From Stichopus chloronotus (Eukaryota > Echinodermata > Holothuroidea > Aspidochirotida > Stichopodidae), in assembly GCA_021234535.1 (NCBI GenBank), contig CM037838.1:17243009-17307008 (forward strand): a stretch of DNA of 64,000 bases, written 5' to 3'. The notes beneath the pieces were generated by a model. That model saw only the letters and a program-made list of their open reading frames with translations. It was not told the DNA's origin and did not search any database. Numbering within the stretch: the stretch's first letter is position 1; every line of letters starts with the position of its first letter. The position numbers were made by a program, and so were the translations under genes. This document shows positions 21,960 to 33,259 of the stretch, piece by piece.

Positions 21960-23395
21960 TTAAAACTGCACGTCTCTACTACAATCTATATTTGTGATAT
22001 TTGGAAGTGTTTTATCGCAGGGGTTATAAACTCCCGATGTATGATTTGACGTAAACCAAGTATTCAAGAAATCAAAGCGCAACTTTGAAATATCCCATTA
22101 CCACAATTGTGCATCACATGAATTTTCTTTAAAAATTGTTAACTGTTTCACCAAGTCTTAAATATATGTGTAAGTTGGCAAGTTTTTATTTCTGAAAGCA
22201 GTCTAGGAAAAGCTCTGCAGAAGTCTTTTCAACCTGTTTATTTTCTTCGCTTTCAAACTAATATTTCTACATGTATTTCAAGAAATTCAAATATTTCACA
22301 ATATTGTTTTAAAAAATACACGATTATCTTCGAGTTTTAGATCTCACCGTTTTTTTTTTCTTTGTTCTTATTTCTCTTCAATGCAAAATTAAACAAAACC
22401 GGTATTCGTTATAAATTAGGTTTCGGTTACACAACCGGTTTACAGTGAAAGCTTACATGTATTTAATTGCAAACGATTTCATCTATTTTGAATGTTGAGG
22501 AGAACCTGGTCCCACTGAAGTAATGTTTAATCTCTCAAGCATGTACATTACGTAATTGTGTTTTTATCTGTGAATAATGTTTCTAAACGTGAGAGTCGAT
22601 AAACAAACAACTTTGTAAAAAATATTGAAAAAAATAATTTTTGTGATAAATTGCTTTTTCACTTGATAGTGTTGATTCATCTGTGACTATCTTGATGTTT
22701 TCCAATACCTCAAGCAATTCATGCTTCTAAAGTTTCTTTTTCACTTTTCACTATAGGTTGAAAACATTTATGAAAACATTTCTAATTTTCGACTAATGGA
22801 CTTGACTGGTTTCCCTAGCAATCTAAAATCAACTTCGAGTATTACATTTAATTGAGTGTGTTATTTTAATAAAGTGATTGATGTGAAGTCAACACTCAGT
22901 TCCAATAAAAAATAAACATCAAATATTTGACTTTCTCTATCGTCGTTTGCTGTTGGTTGGTGCCCACATTAATAGAAAGTGAAGTTTATTTGTAATGACT
23001 ACAAAGGGGGATATATAAAAGAAATTCAACGTTTTCATGACGAATTGTTAAACAAAAATAACTAAACCTGTAATGACTGAAATAATGAAGCATTGCTAAT
23101 CGCTGCAGGCATGATATTTACGTAATACTTGTTTTTAAGAGTTCAAAATTGTATTTACCTCAAGAACAGTGGCGTAGCCAGAGGAGGGGGGCATCCCTCC
23201 AGAATTTTTGGGTACCGGATGGATGACGTTGAAAAATGAAAAGGAGCGGGAAAAAACGACGAGAGGAGGGAGGAAGCGATAATATGTCGACGAAACTGGG
23301 GGAGGGAGACTGGAAGGGGGGGGGGGCTGCGAAACCGGCATTACGAGTGCGACCTTATTATGATAATAAATACTAAGACGAAAGAGATTGATAGA
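21960..23395. other. No gene recognised; repeat-like CAGTGGCGTAGCCAGA
   Basis: Non-coding AT-rich sequence. CAGTGGCGTAGCCAGA at about 23167, followed by G-rich sequence, resembles a motif often seen at ends of invertebrate repeats, but no second boundary could be found. Confidence 0.4.
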
Positions 23396-23445
23396 CAGAT
23401 AGACAGTGATAGACAGGTAGACAGATAGACAGATAGATAGATAAT
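23396..23445. repeat. GATA/GACA microsatellite at LINE 3' end
   Basis: Units of AGATAGAC and AGATAGAT. On the minus strand they directly follow GGCTGAATAAATTATC, which is how CR1/L2-type LINEs end: a short tail of simple repeats rather than poly(A). Confidence 0.8.
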
Positions 23446-25444
23446 TTATTCAGCCAATTGCATACAAATATACACAATGGAAATTGTATGAACACAGAAG
23501 CTCTAAACAAAGGAATATAAGACATGAAACAATATGAAGGCGGACATAAAAAATAGGCGAGTCTTGAATTTAAATCAATGATAAAAGGATCAATGCTACT
23601 TGCAAAGATTGTACCAAAGAAGTTACCTTCTCTAACGAAAGATTAAAAAGGTAGGTTAGTGGGGTGCACAGGGAATGAGCCACATTTTTGAGGATCGTAG
23701 AGGAAATTCCCTCAAAACCAGCGGCTGAATTTTTAAGAGAAAATATTATATTTAACACCTCCTCGAATGATGCTGGACTAATGAATAGAGAGTCGACAAC
23801 CCGATGGGACAGATAGGACTTATATCTACAGTGTGAGGGGGGAATCCCTGCCTGGGTAGCAGGACCAATGGCAGTAAAATAATCATTAAAGATATTTGCA
23901 ACATCGAAAGGATTCGAAACACTTGTTCCATGATGATTTAATTTATCAGGATTAAAATCAGTACCTCGACCATACAACAGGGTATTAATTGAGCGCCATG
24001 TAGATTTCGTGTCCTGTGTGGTATTGTTGAACAAAGTAGAGTAGTAAAATTTCTTAACCTGTCTGATGACAGAAGTAAGACTATTTCGAAATCGTTTATA
24101 CTCGTTCAAATCAGCAGCAGACCGACTACGGAGGTACCTTTTGAATAAACGATTCTTTGTTTTACAAGAGTTCAGTATGGCTGGGGTGATCCAGTGCTTC
24201 GAATTTCGGTTACTACACTTTTTGGTATGGGCTACCCAAGGAAGACAATTATTTAAATGATTTAAGAATATCTTATTGAAATTATCAAAGGCGCTATCAA
24301 CAACAGAAGAATTATAGACATCTGCCCAGGATTGGTTTTGAACTGCGGAGCGTAATTGGTCAAGACTAACAGGGTTGATGTATCTTTTAAAAAAGACTGA
24401 ATTTTCTCTCAAGATAGCAACACCTAAATCAGCAAGGGTGAAAACTGGAAAATTATCAGAAATGTCATCAACTACTACACCAGAAACAGAATTTAAACAT
24501 AAACTATTCGTGAAAATTACATCAAGCAGTGAGGCAGAGTGTGAAGTAACTCTAGTGGGTATACTATGAAGTGGACGATAAGAGTAAGAATAAAAAAGGT
24601 TGACAAATTGGGTACAACTGTTATCGGCCTGATTAAGAAGATTACAATTGAAATCGTCCATAAGGAAACAAGTCTTACTTTCGTTATTCAGAGAGTCAAG
24701 TAGTGTAGAGATGATGTCTAAGACATCGTCCTTAATACCAACTGGACAATAAATAGTTCCTACTGTAACAGGAGACTGTCGAGTATAGACCTCCACAAAG
24801 ATAGACTCGAAAATACCATCCACGAAAATACTAAGGTCTGGACGGGTTTTGTAGTTAAGTTCAGAATTAATGTATAAAGCAATCCCACACCCTCGTCTTG
24901 CTCTGGGGATTTGTTCTAAGTTGTAACCTGGGATATTATAGACGGTATGTAGTGTTTCATTATCATTAAGCCAAGTCTCGGTAATTCCAATAAGGGAAAA
25001 TTTATGCTTAACAGAGCTAAGAGAAATTGAGAGGTTGTTAAAGTTGCTATTAAGCGACCTAGCATTAACATGAAACAAAGTTAATTTCTTATCCCAAATG
25101 TAAGGGTTAATGTTATTAAAGAAATCATAATTATAGTACTTGCAACTGTCGATTTGAGAATCATGCACAGAGTTTACATCAGGATCAACAGAATTTAAGG
25201 GAGAATCATTGTCATTGTTCGTGAATCCAAGCTTAGAAGCAGTTTTACAGGTGGCACAGGGAATATCATTCAGTACATTAACAATGGGATTGACTGGGCA
25301 GTGATTGTGCCACTTAATACCGGAAGAGCAGATACAACAGGTGCCTACAGAGTAATCATTATCTGTAAAACTATGGAAACAGATACAGCAGAGATGATCA
25401 AGAAAAGAGGTATCATCCATTCCGTTTGAAAAGCAAACTACCAA
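23446..25444 (-). mobile_element. CR1/L2-like LINE with endonuclease ORF, most of RT deleted
   Basis: The open frame from the ATG at 25418-25420 to 23570 encodes about 617 residues. The N-terminus has a PHD-like Cys/His pattern (CCIC, CCIC, WHNHC, CATC). An apurinic-type endonuclease follows: HVNARSLNSN, GITETWL, GCGIALYIN, MDDFNCNL, SLLDVIFTN, ISDNFPVF. Two normally conserved residues are changed: GDFN is DDFN, and the catalytic His of SDHxP is Asn. A linker and the first RT block (SLKNSAAGFEGI, NLSLEK) come next, then the frame ends and the 3' UTR begins, so RT motifs with FADD are missing. It cannot move by itself, yet the ORF of over 600 codons has no stop. The EN lesion and the deletion point to a recently inserted defective copy. 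Confidence 0.85.
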
Positions 25445-25624
25445 GTAAAGAACTTACACAAGAACAAAAAAAAAAGGAGAGAAAAGACAAAATTTTAGAA
25501 ACTTAAGGTAGGAACAGACAGCGAACGAGAAGAGACGTAAATCCACTTACAACAGAAAAAAGAAATGTTCATAATGAATGTGCCTAACAATTTAAATGTG
25601 TGGACATGTTCCACGACTGAACCT

Positions 25625-25845
25625 TTTAATGCTGAGAGGGTCTTTTGTATTTTTGTTTCGCCTGTAGTCAATAATTAATTCCTTAGTTTTGTCCACAGTC
25701 AGAGTTAGGTTGTTTTCATTCCACCAATTCACTAGCCGGTTCACCTCCTCCCGGTATAGCTGCTTTCGTCGTCGCCGGTGATTAAGCCAGTCACCGTGGT
25801 GTCATCTACGAATTTGATGATCTGCGAGTTTGGATTAGCAACTCA
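25625..25845 (-). pseudogene. LINE reverse transcriptase fragment (VDDT box)
   Basis: The minus strand gives IIKFVDDTTVTGLITGDDES and, after a frameshift, VNWWNENNLTLTVDKTKE and a following YRRNK. This is the RT motif C (F/YxDD) and thumb of a LINE unrelated to the neighbouring copy. The catalytic box is VDD. The fragment is short and broken. Confidence 0.75.
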
Positions 25846-25869
25846 ATTGAAAGAACGTGTTCATAAAGG

Positions 25870-26770
25870 TGTGAAATCGTTGATACGGGGTTTCAAGTAG
25901 CCATAAATCCGCCTGTTGCTTATACGCAGCTAGGAGATGGAATTCGCCGGCAGCCGAACGGTCGGTATATTTATTTCACGCCTGACGCATTGGGCGTAAT
26001 ACGTCTTACTGAACAGTCAATCAAAACCTTGGATTTTTTACAATGTCATACATTCTGGAACCAACGGCCCTCTGTGTTGCAACCCTGCCACTGAATTAAA
26101 AAAAAACAGTAAACCCCTAAGAAGTATTGGTTGGGAGTGCCAGCTAAGGCTATTTCAATACATTTCAATATTCTGTCATTTTACTGTTTGAAAGCACTTC
26201 AATTCTATTACTTAAAAGTATGTCATTTTGATTTTCTTAACAAAGTTGAAAATGTCTCACTTCAAGTTCATGTTTTACCCTGGCGTTTCCTCTAAAAATA
26301 TTCCAAACGGGTTCTGCGTCGCTTCCTTGAGTTAGGAAATGTTCAACCGCCCACCCAAATTTTCATTCAAACTTTCAAATTTAAAATGGGTGATTATCAA
26401 AGTGGGGTCGTAAAGGTATAGGGTCAGCCCCCCCCCGTACTAATTAAGTGTTCAAAGAATAAATAAAGAAGAATTCTTTATGGTTCTTGCATCATCTCGA
26501 CCCACCTGAAATGTGTTACCACTTTTCGTACATTGGTTTTTACCTCATAATTGAAAAATTGAATGAGTTAACTATTTCAAGGCTGAGTACATACTGCTTG
26601 GATCACCCGTGAAGTGCCGTTTCAGGTCATCTGGAGTATTTAAAAAGTTAAAAACTTTCTCCGTCAACGAATGGTGGCGCCCCCCCCCCCCCTTTAGCCC
26701 TCCCGTCATTCATTTTCTCCAGTGTTTTCCTTTTTTCTTTTAACTGTCGTCCCATAACCTTTATTTTAGG
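25870..26770. other. No gene recognised
   Basis: Non-coding, with C-runs at about 26430 and 26682. Nothing else recognisable. Confidence 0.5.
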
Positions 26771-26849
26771 TTCATGGGCGCAGGTGTCAAAAAGTTAATT
26801 TTGCGCCATGACCGACTTCATAACAAAGAAAGGGATAAATTGATCTTTT

Positions 26850-27420
26850 TAATAGTTCTCAAGATATGCTGGAAATGCAAATTTGGGGGCAAAATTGGCT
26901 TTTTTTTCTCAAAAATCAACAAATTTCACTCTCTTGACTACAAAAGTGATATACTTTGAATATTTCATTCCTCATGTGAGTTTTTGCAAAATTTTGCATT
27001 AAATGCTGAAATATTTAATTCTCAAGATACGCTAGAAATAGCAATTTTGGGGCAAAATTGGCTTTTTTTTCTAAAAAATCAGCAAATTTGACTCGGTTTA
27101 ACATTACAGTAATATTATGTTGAACAATGTGTTCTCAGCTAAGTACTTACAAAACTGTAAGTTAATTGATCTCACAGTTCTCAAGATATGCTGGAAATAC
27201 AAATTTTGGGGCAAAATCGGCTTTTTATTCTCAAAAATCAGCAAATTTCACTCTCTTTACTACAAAAGTGATATACCTTAAATTTTTTCTTTCTCAGGTA
27301 AGTTTTTGCAAAATTTTGCATTAAATGCTCAAATAGTTTTCAAGATATACTGGTCATTAATTTTGGGGCAAAATAGACTTTTTTCTCAAAAATCAGCAAA
27401 TTTGACTCGGTTTTCCATAC
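26850..27420. repeat. Tandem repeat of about 160 bp in dimeric (ABAB) order
   Basis: The block CTCAAGATATGCTGG followed by TTTGGGGCAAAAT recurs at about 26856, 27019, 27178 and 27337, with spacings of 163, 159 and 159 bp. Units 1 and 3 share AAATTTCACTCTCTT...ACTACAAAAGTGATATAC. Units 2 and 4 share AGCAAATTTGACTCGGTTT. The true period is therefore a dimer of about 320 bp. Short frames through it are incidental. Confidence 0.85.
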
Positions 27421-27539
27421 AACTAATCCATCTTGCATATATTGGCATCATGAACAACCTTACCAAGTTTCAACTTAATCGCTCATATGCTTTTCAAACT
27501 ATTCTGGAAAAATCACAATTTGGACAGGTCTGGACGCAC

Positions 27540-28700
27540 ACACACACACACGCATTGGCAACGCATTGGCACGGACACGTTTTCATTTATACCACCCAAC
27601 AGGACCCTCCTGTACCCCTGGTCACTCTACCATTTGGTACCTCTGGGGTGTCGTTACTCATCCACTCCAAGCGTTTCCATGGCAACCATTCTCCCATGGG
27701 TGCACAGTACAATATATAGCTATTGTGTGCTGTAATAACCGTGACCTTTGACCTATGATGTCATCAATCGGCGAACACTACATATCATACTCACTTAGTT
27801 TCCTAACGACCACGTTTGAAGTTTATTAGACTTACCGTCTAGAAGAAAATCTTGACCAACTGTCTCAAAACATGTTGCCTATTTAAGTTGAGATTTGTCC
27901 TTTGACTTCTGATCTCAAGTTTTGATGGGAGACACAACTTCAGACCACGAGTCACCTATACACCAACTTTGACCTTCATCGGCACTGCAGTCTTGGAGGA
28001 GTTGCGGATTAGACTTTCCTGAATAAAATTTGACTTTTGACCTCTGACCGTGACCTCAAAAACATTTTAAACACATATTAACATGAAGTTTTATTTTAAA
28101 TAAAATCTTGTATACAGTTCATATATTTGTAGATTTCATGAAAATAACCATTTTTGATTAAGAAATACGAAAAACGAGGTGACTAATTTGAACTTTGACC
28201 TCTGACCTTAAATTTCAGAAAACCTCAGACCATGGATAACCTATTTATCAACTTTGGCTTTCATTGGCAAAACATGATTTGTACTAATTCTTGTATACTA
28301 CTTTTCTACTTATTCTTATGTACCAACTCTTATATGTCCGAAGGCACCATTAAAATAGTCATATTGGATTAAGAACTACAGCAATAAAAAAAATCCACTA
28401 ATTTGACAATTTACCTCTGACCTTTGACCCTAAAATGTTGACAGGAAACTTCAGACCATGGGTCACCTATCTACCAACTTAAGCCTTCATCAGATGTGGA
28501 CACAAACCCTCACACGTTTTGACTACTACCCATATGGGGGAGTTCCAGATCACATTAACTAAGTACCATACCATGTTAGACCCCAAGTATCAAATCTCAT
28601 TTTACCGTGGCAAACCGCAGGCCTGCCATGGCAACTGGAGGAGCCATAATACCCTCCAACCATCAACTGCCATCAACTTACAATGTCTCATATGCCTATC
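27540..28700 (+). repeat. Dispersed heptad repeat family, copy R2 (longest)
   Basis: Similar to R1 and R3. A module 'TGACC heptads - GGGAGACACAACTT or AAACTTCAG - ACCATGGGTCACCTAT - ACCAACTTT' occurs three times in tandem here, around 27740-27985, 28028-28275 and 28400-28495. Heptad starts include 27742/27749 and 28031/28038/28045. The family's end block (CAAGTATCAAAT, ACCCTC, TATAGGGACGAAAT) lies at about 28590-28725 and recurs in R3. Confidence 0.7.
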
Positions 28701-28751
28701 AATTACGTGTATAGGGACGAAATAACATAGAAAAAAAAGACTCGATAGTTG

Positions 28752-29981
28752 TTATGTTTTTTCATCCACGTAAGCATATTCATAATTCTCATTGGTAGCT
28801 TCTCCCGATCTGTCTCCAGTGTTGTAATTGTTGACAGATTCATAGGCCGGATTAGGATGTAGTTCTGGTTTTTCGTCCTCTCCGATTTCGATATTGGGAT
28901 CGTCACGTGCCTGCGGGTGATCTTTTGATCTTCTTTCTCTATTCCTTAAAATGAGGAATACTATGTTGACTGCCAAACAAAAGATAAGCAAGGACACTAA
29001 GACTGCGAGGATGATGGCGCAACCCCCTTGTACGAAAAAAGCGACATCGTTGGGCTTCGATGTCATCATTTTATTTGTAGTAGAAGTGGCGACTTTTGTA
29101 ACTGTGTCGTAAGTGTAACATAACACGGTGTGGATGTCATTACCTCTAATAACAGATTCGGAGATACGAAGAGTCGATCCGGTTTCCGTTTGTCTAATCG
29201 TGATGTTAGTACTGACTGCTAGCATGACCCCAACGTTCCAGTCCAACAAGTTTCCCGTCATCCCGTAGACGCTCCAATACACCGATCTATAAGGTGAACT
29301 GTGGCAAACAAATTCCACATCGCTGCCATTTGAGAAGAACTGAGTCGGTGATATTGTTATGGAAATTTGGTCCATGGATACGTTTACAGATAATTCACAA
29401 CTGAAGCTCTCATTAGGGGAAGGATTGAAACATGAATATGCAGAGAAATTGGCAGATTCTATCAGAACCGTTTCCAAATTTATGCCTGGTTGTCCTTGCC
29501 AAGATACACGTCTCCCATAGCAGAAAATAGTAATGAGCTCACCATTAAAAACGTAACTCCCAGCCGAAGTGCCGCAGTATGGGGTAGCCAAAGACGGAAA
29601 GTCAATGAAAATATCAGTAGATATTGTAAGGTTGATGACATTACCGTTCTTTGTCATCGTAGAAAACTTTCCGACGCAAGTGTATCGTCCAGGAATCGTT
29701 TCGTTAACGGGAAGCTGGAGCTGGATACCTCGACTGCCCGTTTTCATCTCAATAACAGCTTCATCCTTCATAAGACGTACCTCAGATATCAAGTACGTTG
29801 ATGAACATATAATCAGGGCATCCCTCGGGTTTAAATTTGCAGTGAAAACAGTATAATTGTTAGGTCCACTTCGAAAAGCAGCTAGTCCTCCTGTTGCATA
29901 CATGTCTATAGGTGGTTGGCCGTAACTACCATGGTCAAGATACCAAAGAGAGACCAGACAAATGTGACTAAATAAATACAT
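28752..29981 (-). CDS. Single-exon Ig-domain type I membrane receptor
   Basis: A 409-residue protein that I do not assign to a named family. Residues 1-22 form a likely signal peptide. Three Ig-like regions follow: C59...YTC102; C154...YSC184; C226...C288, with several NxT/NxS sequons (for example NYT, NET, NLT, NES, NGS, NIT). One transmembrane helix spans about 313-345, followed by a basic stop-transfer (RNRERRSK). The cytoplasmic tail has NPAYESV (Y380) and a terminal NYEYAYVDE cluster (Y400, Y402, Y404), both plausible phosphotyrosine docking sites, but no strict ITAM or ITIM. The ATG at 29979-29981 precedes the signal peptide directly. A 300-bp tandem duplication lies about 65 bp upstream. 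Probable role: cell-surface recognition or adhesion with tyrosine-based signalling (inference). Confidence 0.85.
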   Translation of the reverse strand: MYLFSHICLVSLWYLDHGSYGQPPIDMYATGGLAAFRSGPNNYTVFTANLNPRDALIICSSTYLISEVRLMKDEAVIEMKTGSRGIQLQLPVNETIPGRYTCVGKFSTMTKNGNVINLTISTDIFIDFPSLATPYCGTSAGSYVFNGELITIFCYGRRVSWQGQPGINLETVLIESANFSAYSCFNPSPNESFSCELSVNVSMDQISITISPTQFFSNGSDVEFVCHSSPYRSVYWSVYGMTGNLLDWNVGVMLAVSTNITIRQTETGSTLRISESVIRGNDIHTVLCYTYDTVTKVATSTTNKMMTSKPNDVAFFVQGGCAIILAVLVSLLIFCLAVNIVFLILRNRERRSKDHPQARDDPNIEIGEDEKPELHPNPAYESVNNYNTGDRSGEATNENYEYAYVDEKT

Positions 29982-30044
29982 GATTTATTTCAGTTAGTTG
30001 CCCTCGATGACTCTGACGAAACAGAATATAGCCTACACTGCGAG

Positions 30045-30622
30045 CTATTCAGTGGACTTAAAAGGAAAACTTATGTTTATTTGTTCACGAATAGCCTCCG
30101 CCAGACCGCTACGAGTTCCCTCTTCATGTTTGAGGAAATGAAGCTATCCGAGAGGACTTAGCCTACAGAGATGATATTGAGCAATCTTCAATTGACCAAC
30201 ACACTGTATATTATTGATATAGCGCGGAGTAGTATACACAAGTGCTGTCTTTATCAGTATTTGTCATAGTAAAACAGAAACTGGATCTTCAGCTTAGGCA
30301 AATCTGAGACTCATAACATACCGGACCAATCAGAATAAACACTGGGGGCTGTCCAGTACACTTATGAGGAAAACTTATGCCTAAGTTTATTTGTGCATGA
30401 ATAGCCTACAGACCGTAACGAGTTTCCTTTCCATGTTTGAGGAAATAAGCTATCCAAGAGGTCATACATGACGATATTGGGCAATCGATTGACTAACATA
30501 TACTGTATTATTAATATATAGCGCAGAGTAGTTTACCCACGTGCTGTCTCTATATCGGCATTTGTCGAAGTACAACGGAAACTAGAGCACCAGCTTACAG
30601 TGCAGAGACTCATACCAAACCA
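30045..30622. repeat. Tandem duplication of about 300 bp upstream of the Ig receptor
   Basis: Copy A (about 30045-30325) and copy B (about 30348-30622) share AGGAAAACTTATG (30063 and 30367), CATGTTTGAGGAAAT, GTGCTGTCT and GAGACTCATA. They differ by scattered substitutions and small indels. The position fits the 5' flank of the minus-strand Ig receptor gene, so regulatory sequence may have been duplicated. Confidence 0.8.
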
Positions 30623-31084
30623 TAGAGATGATGGTATCTCCCTGCCTTAACACACCGAATGTACCATTTACATAGCATCACGAGGAACGACCATCTATCA
30701 TCACGCACAATTTGCACAAGTTTCATGACGAAGAGCAGCGGCAGGTGGAGAAGTTCGAACTTTATCGATAAATTTTTGAAAACTGTGATTGGTACCAAAA
30801 GGTACTAACAAATAACAATGCTTATAATGAGCATCACTATTCACGTCCTACGGTTATGAAAATTGTCGATTTTGATTTTACTCCTCTGTGGTTTGTACTG
30901 ATTAGTGGGCTTATGACTTAGTATTTATGTGAAAATGCAATTTTTCCAAAACCAAATTTAAATCATTAACTATACGGGCTTATGAATTCGCTTGTGATTA
31001 GTGCCGGTCATTTGTACGGTGGCACATCATTGTTTGCCGCCCTCTTTCGTCTGACCATGGAAATATCACTATAGAAACCTTATG

Positions 31085-31420
31085 TTAAAGGGGAAATAAG
31101 GCGTTTGTTCTACAGAAAACAACCATATTTTTAAAAATAATGTTTGCAGACATAGAATGATAGATTATTCAAAAATAACGAAGGACAGTAGTCTTCTTTT
31201 GAGGATAAATTCAGTTATTTTTTGCTCAACATTAATTTGTTCACCCAAACTTTTCCAAATTCAAATGATGCATCTTCCGTTGCTCATCACATCCATGGTG
31301 TTTTGAGGAAATGACGCTTTTACAGATGTTAATTGATGAGACTGAATGGTTTAAAGATGATTAAAACTATTTTCTTCACATGCCGCGTTGGTACATTCTG
31401 AACGCCCTATTTCCCTTTAA
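31085..31420 (-). mobile_element. TTAA-flanked MITE, copy 3
   Basis: A 336-bp inverted copy of the element at 2696 and 17726, flanked by TTAA at both ends. Its right end CGCCCTATTTCCCTTTAA matches exactly; the left end (AGGGGAAATAAGGCGTTT) has two changes. It is more diverged than the other two copies. Confidence 0.85.
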
Positions 31421-31899
31421 GTAGACTTGACACAAAGTTGACAGGTTTGGGAAAACTAACTGAATTTCATGAAACAACTCTAAGGGAGGCTCTTTATTGT
31501 CTCTGTATACTGGCCATTGGTCAACATACCCGGAGGAAATATGTAAGAGTTTCAGTTTAGTACACCAACTGACATTGCCTCATTTCTCAATTATCATTCA
31601 TATACACGATAGAGATATTTGAGATGTCTATGACACATATGAGTAGGTACCGAGGGGACAAATGCCGGCAGTACCGCAGTTGGGGGCAATTTCCCATGAA
31701 AATTCGCTGAAATACGACTGCAAATTTTTTAACGTCACGGTACCATACCCCATGCCACATTCCTTCTCGTTTCTGATCGGTTGCCGTTTTCAAGGCATAA
31801 ATTTGCTTCTCATCCAATGTTTGTCCCCCACTCAAAATCATGTTTGCTACACCACTGCTATGAAATTTTAAAGGGGCACTTAAAGGTAGAAGTATTTGC

Positions 31900-32330
31900 A
31901 TAATTCCATAAGATGGGCCATAGGGCCGACATGGGACCTTAGACTGAAAGTGTTGAACAACACACATGAACTGCCATCAAGAGAGATTGTGTTTAAGGTA
32001 AATACAAATCCATCAAACCATGTGCGAGAAGAAGCATTTCAAACACAGAATTTCGAAAAATGGGCCGTAGTGCTAACATGGGACCTTGAACTAAAAATCT
32101 CTGACGACTCTAAAGGAACCATCACAAAATTACTATTGTTTGATAATAACCCATCAGCACTGTACAAGAGAATCTGTGGGAGGAGAAGCATTTTGCAGAA
32201 TTTCCTAAAATGGGCCATATAGGACCCACTTGGGACCAAAAAGTTTTGAACACTCCATATAGCCTATCAGCTATAGAACATTGTGTCAAATCCATGAAAG
32301 CAAGGCAGAGAAGAGGCATTTTTAACAATT
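31900..32330. repeat. Three diverged tandem units of about 148 bp
   Basis: A block TGGGCC(A/G)TA followed by (C/A)ATGGGACC or ACTTGGGACC starts at 31914, 32061 and 32211, spaced 147 and 150 bp. Each is preceded by AATTTC or similar and followed by a GA-rich segment with AAGCATTT. No coding capacity. Confidence 0.65.
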
Positions 32331-32334
32331 GTGA

Positions 32335-32455
32335 CAGACAGACAGACACTAAGCTAGACATATATAAACAGATAGCCAGACAGATAGATAGGCACACAGA
32401 CAGACATGTAGACAGACAGATAGACAGGCAGAGAGACACACAGAAAGCCGACAGA
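32335..32455. repeat. GACA/GATA microsatellite
   Basis: Imperfect GACAGACA/GATAGATA array. Cys- and Leu-rich frames on both strands are artefacts of it. Confidence 0.9.
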
Positions 32456-32639
32456 TGATCACACACGCCGTGCTATACATTATACACAGCACCAAGCTGG
32501 CTAGGCGTAATTGGCCGTGAATGTTAATCACGTGCCAGTGTATGTGCATAAAGACCCATATTTTCATGCAGAAATAGAGTGTGCGTCTAAGTAGGGTCTT
32601 AAAGTTTCTTTGTTTCTTAGTGCGCCGCTACTCTATGCG

Positions 32640-33240
32640 TTCATTTTGTAAGCCTTGTAGTTCTAAGAGGCGCGTTTATGATCATTTAAATTAGTCAACT
32701 TCTTTTCCCGCCAAAACGTACTGTCAACATCTTAGCTCGTTGTCTAATGCATACACAACGGTTAAAATATGGCCAGGCTATTACCAAAATGCACGGAAAA
32801 ATACATTGTCATCAGACATAATCGATCACCCCCGTCCATGGTTGCATAGAATTGAAATATCAAGTCAGTTTGGATGAGCCAGCAAAGATCTAATAGGTTA
32901 TGTTGACACCGTGTACTAACAGACATCCTGTATCATATGCTGTAGCAACCATGACCCTTGACCTAAGTATGGCACCACCGATGGGGCGGACACTACATAT
33001 CACACTCAGGTACCTAACGACCACGTTTGAAGTTTGTTAGACTTTGGGGTGTTCCATGGTCACCTAAAGTATCATATTAGGTCAGACCCCCATGTATCAA
33101 ATGTCTATTACACATAATGTAACCGTTGCAACTGTTGCTATAGCAACTGAGAGAGACATTATACCCTCTAACCCGAAAGCACCTTCAATATATCATCCCG
33201 TATATTACATGTACAGGGATGAAATGAAAAAGTCCCCCCC
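32640..33240 (+). repeat. Dispersed heptad repeat family, copy R3
   Basis: Shares TTCTTTTCCCG, GGCTATTACCAAAA, CTAACGACCACGTTTGAAG and the terminal ACCCTC...TACAGGGATGAAAT block with R1 and/or R2. It carries one heptad pair, TGACCCTTGACCT, near 32949. Confidence 0.7.
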
Positions 33241-33257
33241 CCAAATGCGGGGGGGGG
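33231..33257. repeat. C-run / G-run palindrome
   Basis: A run of about ten C, then AAATG, then C and a run of about ten G. The two runs can pair as a hairpin, and the G strand could form a quadruplex. It sits exactly at the right border of R3. Confidence 0.7.
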
Positions 33258-33259
33258 CA

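Noticed and set aside
32122..32567. Cys/Leu/Ser-rich repeat peptides
   Set aside because: Translation of the GACA/GATA microsatellite on the minus strand.
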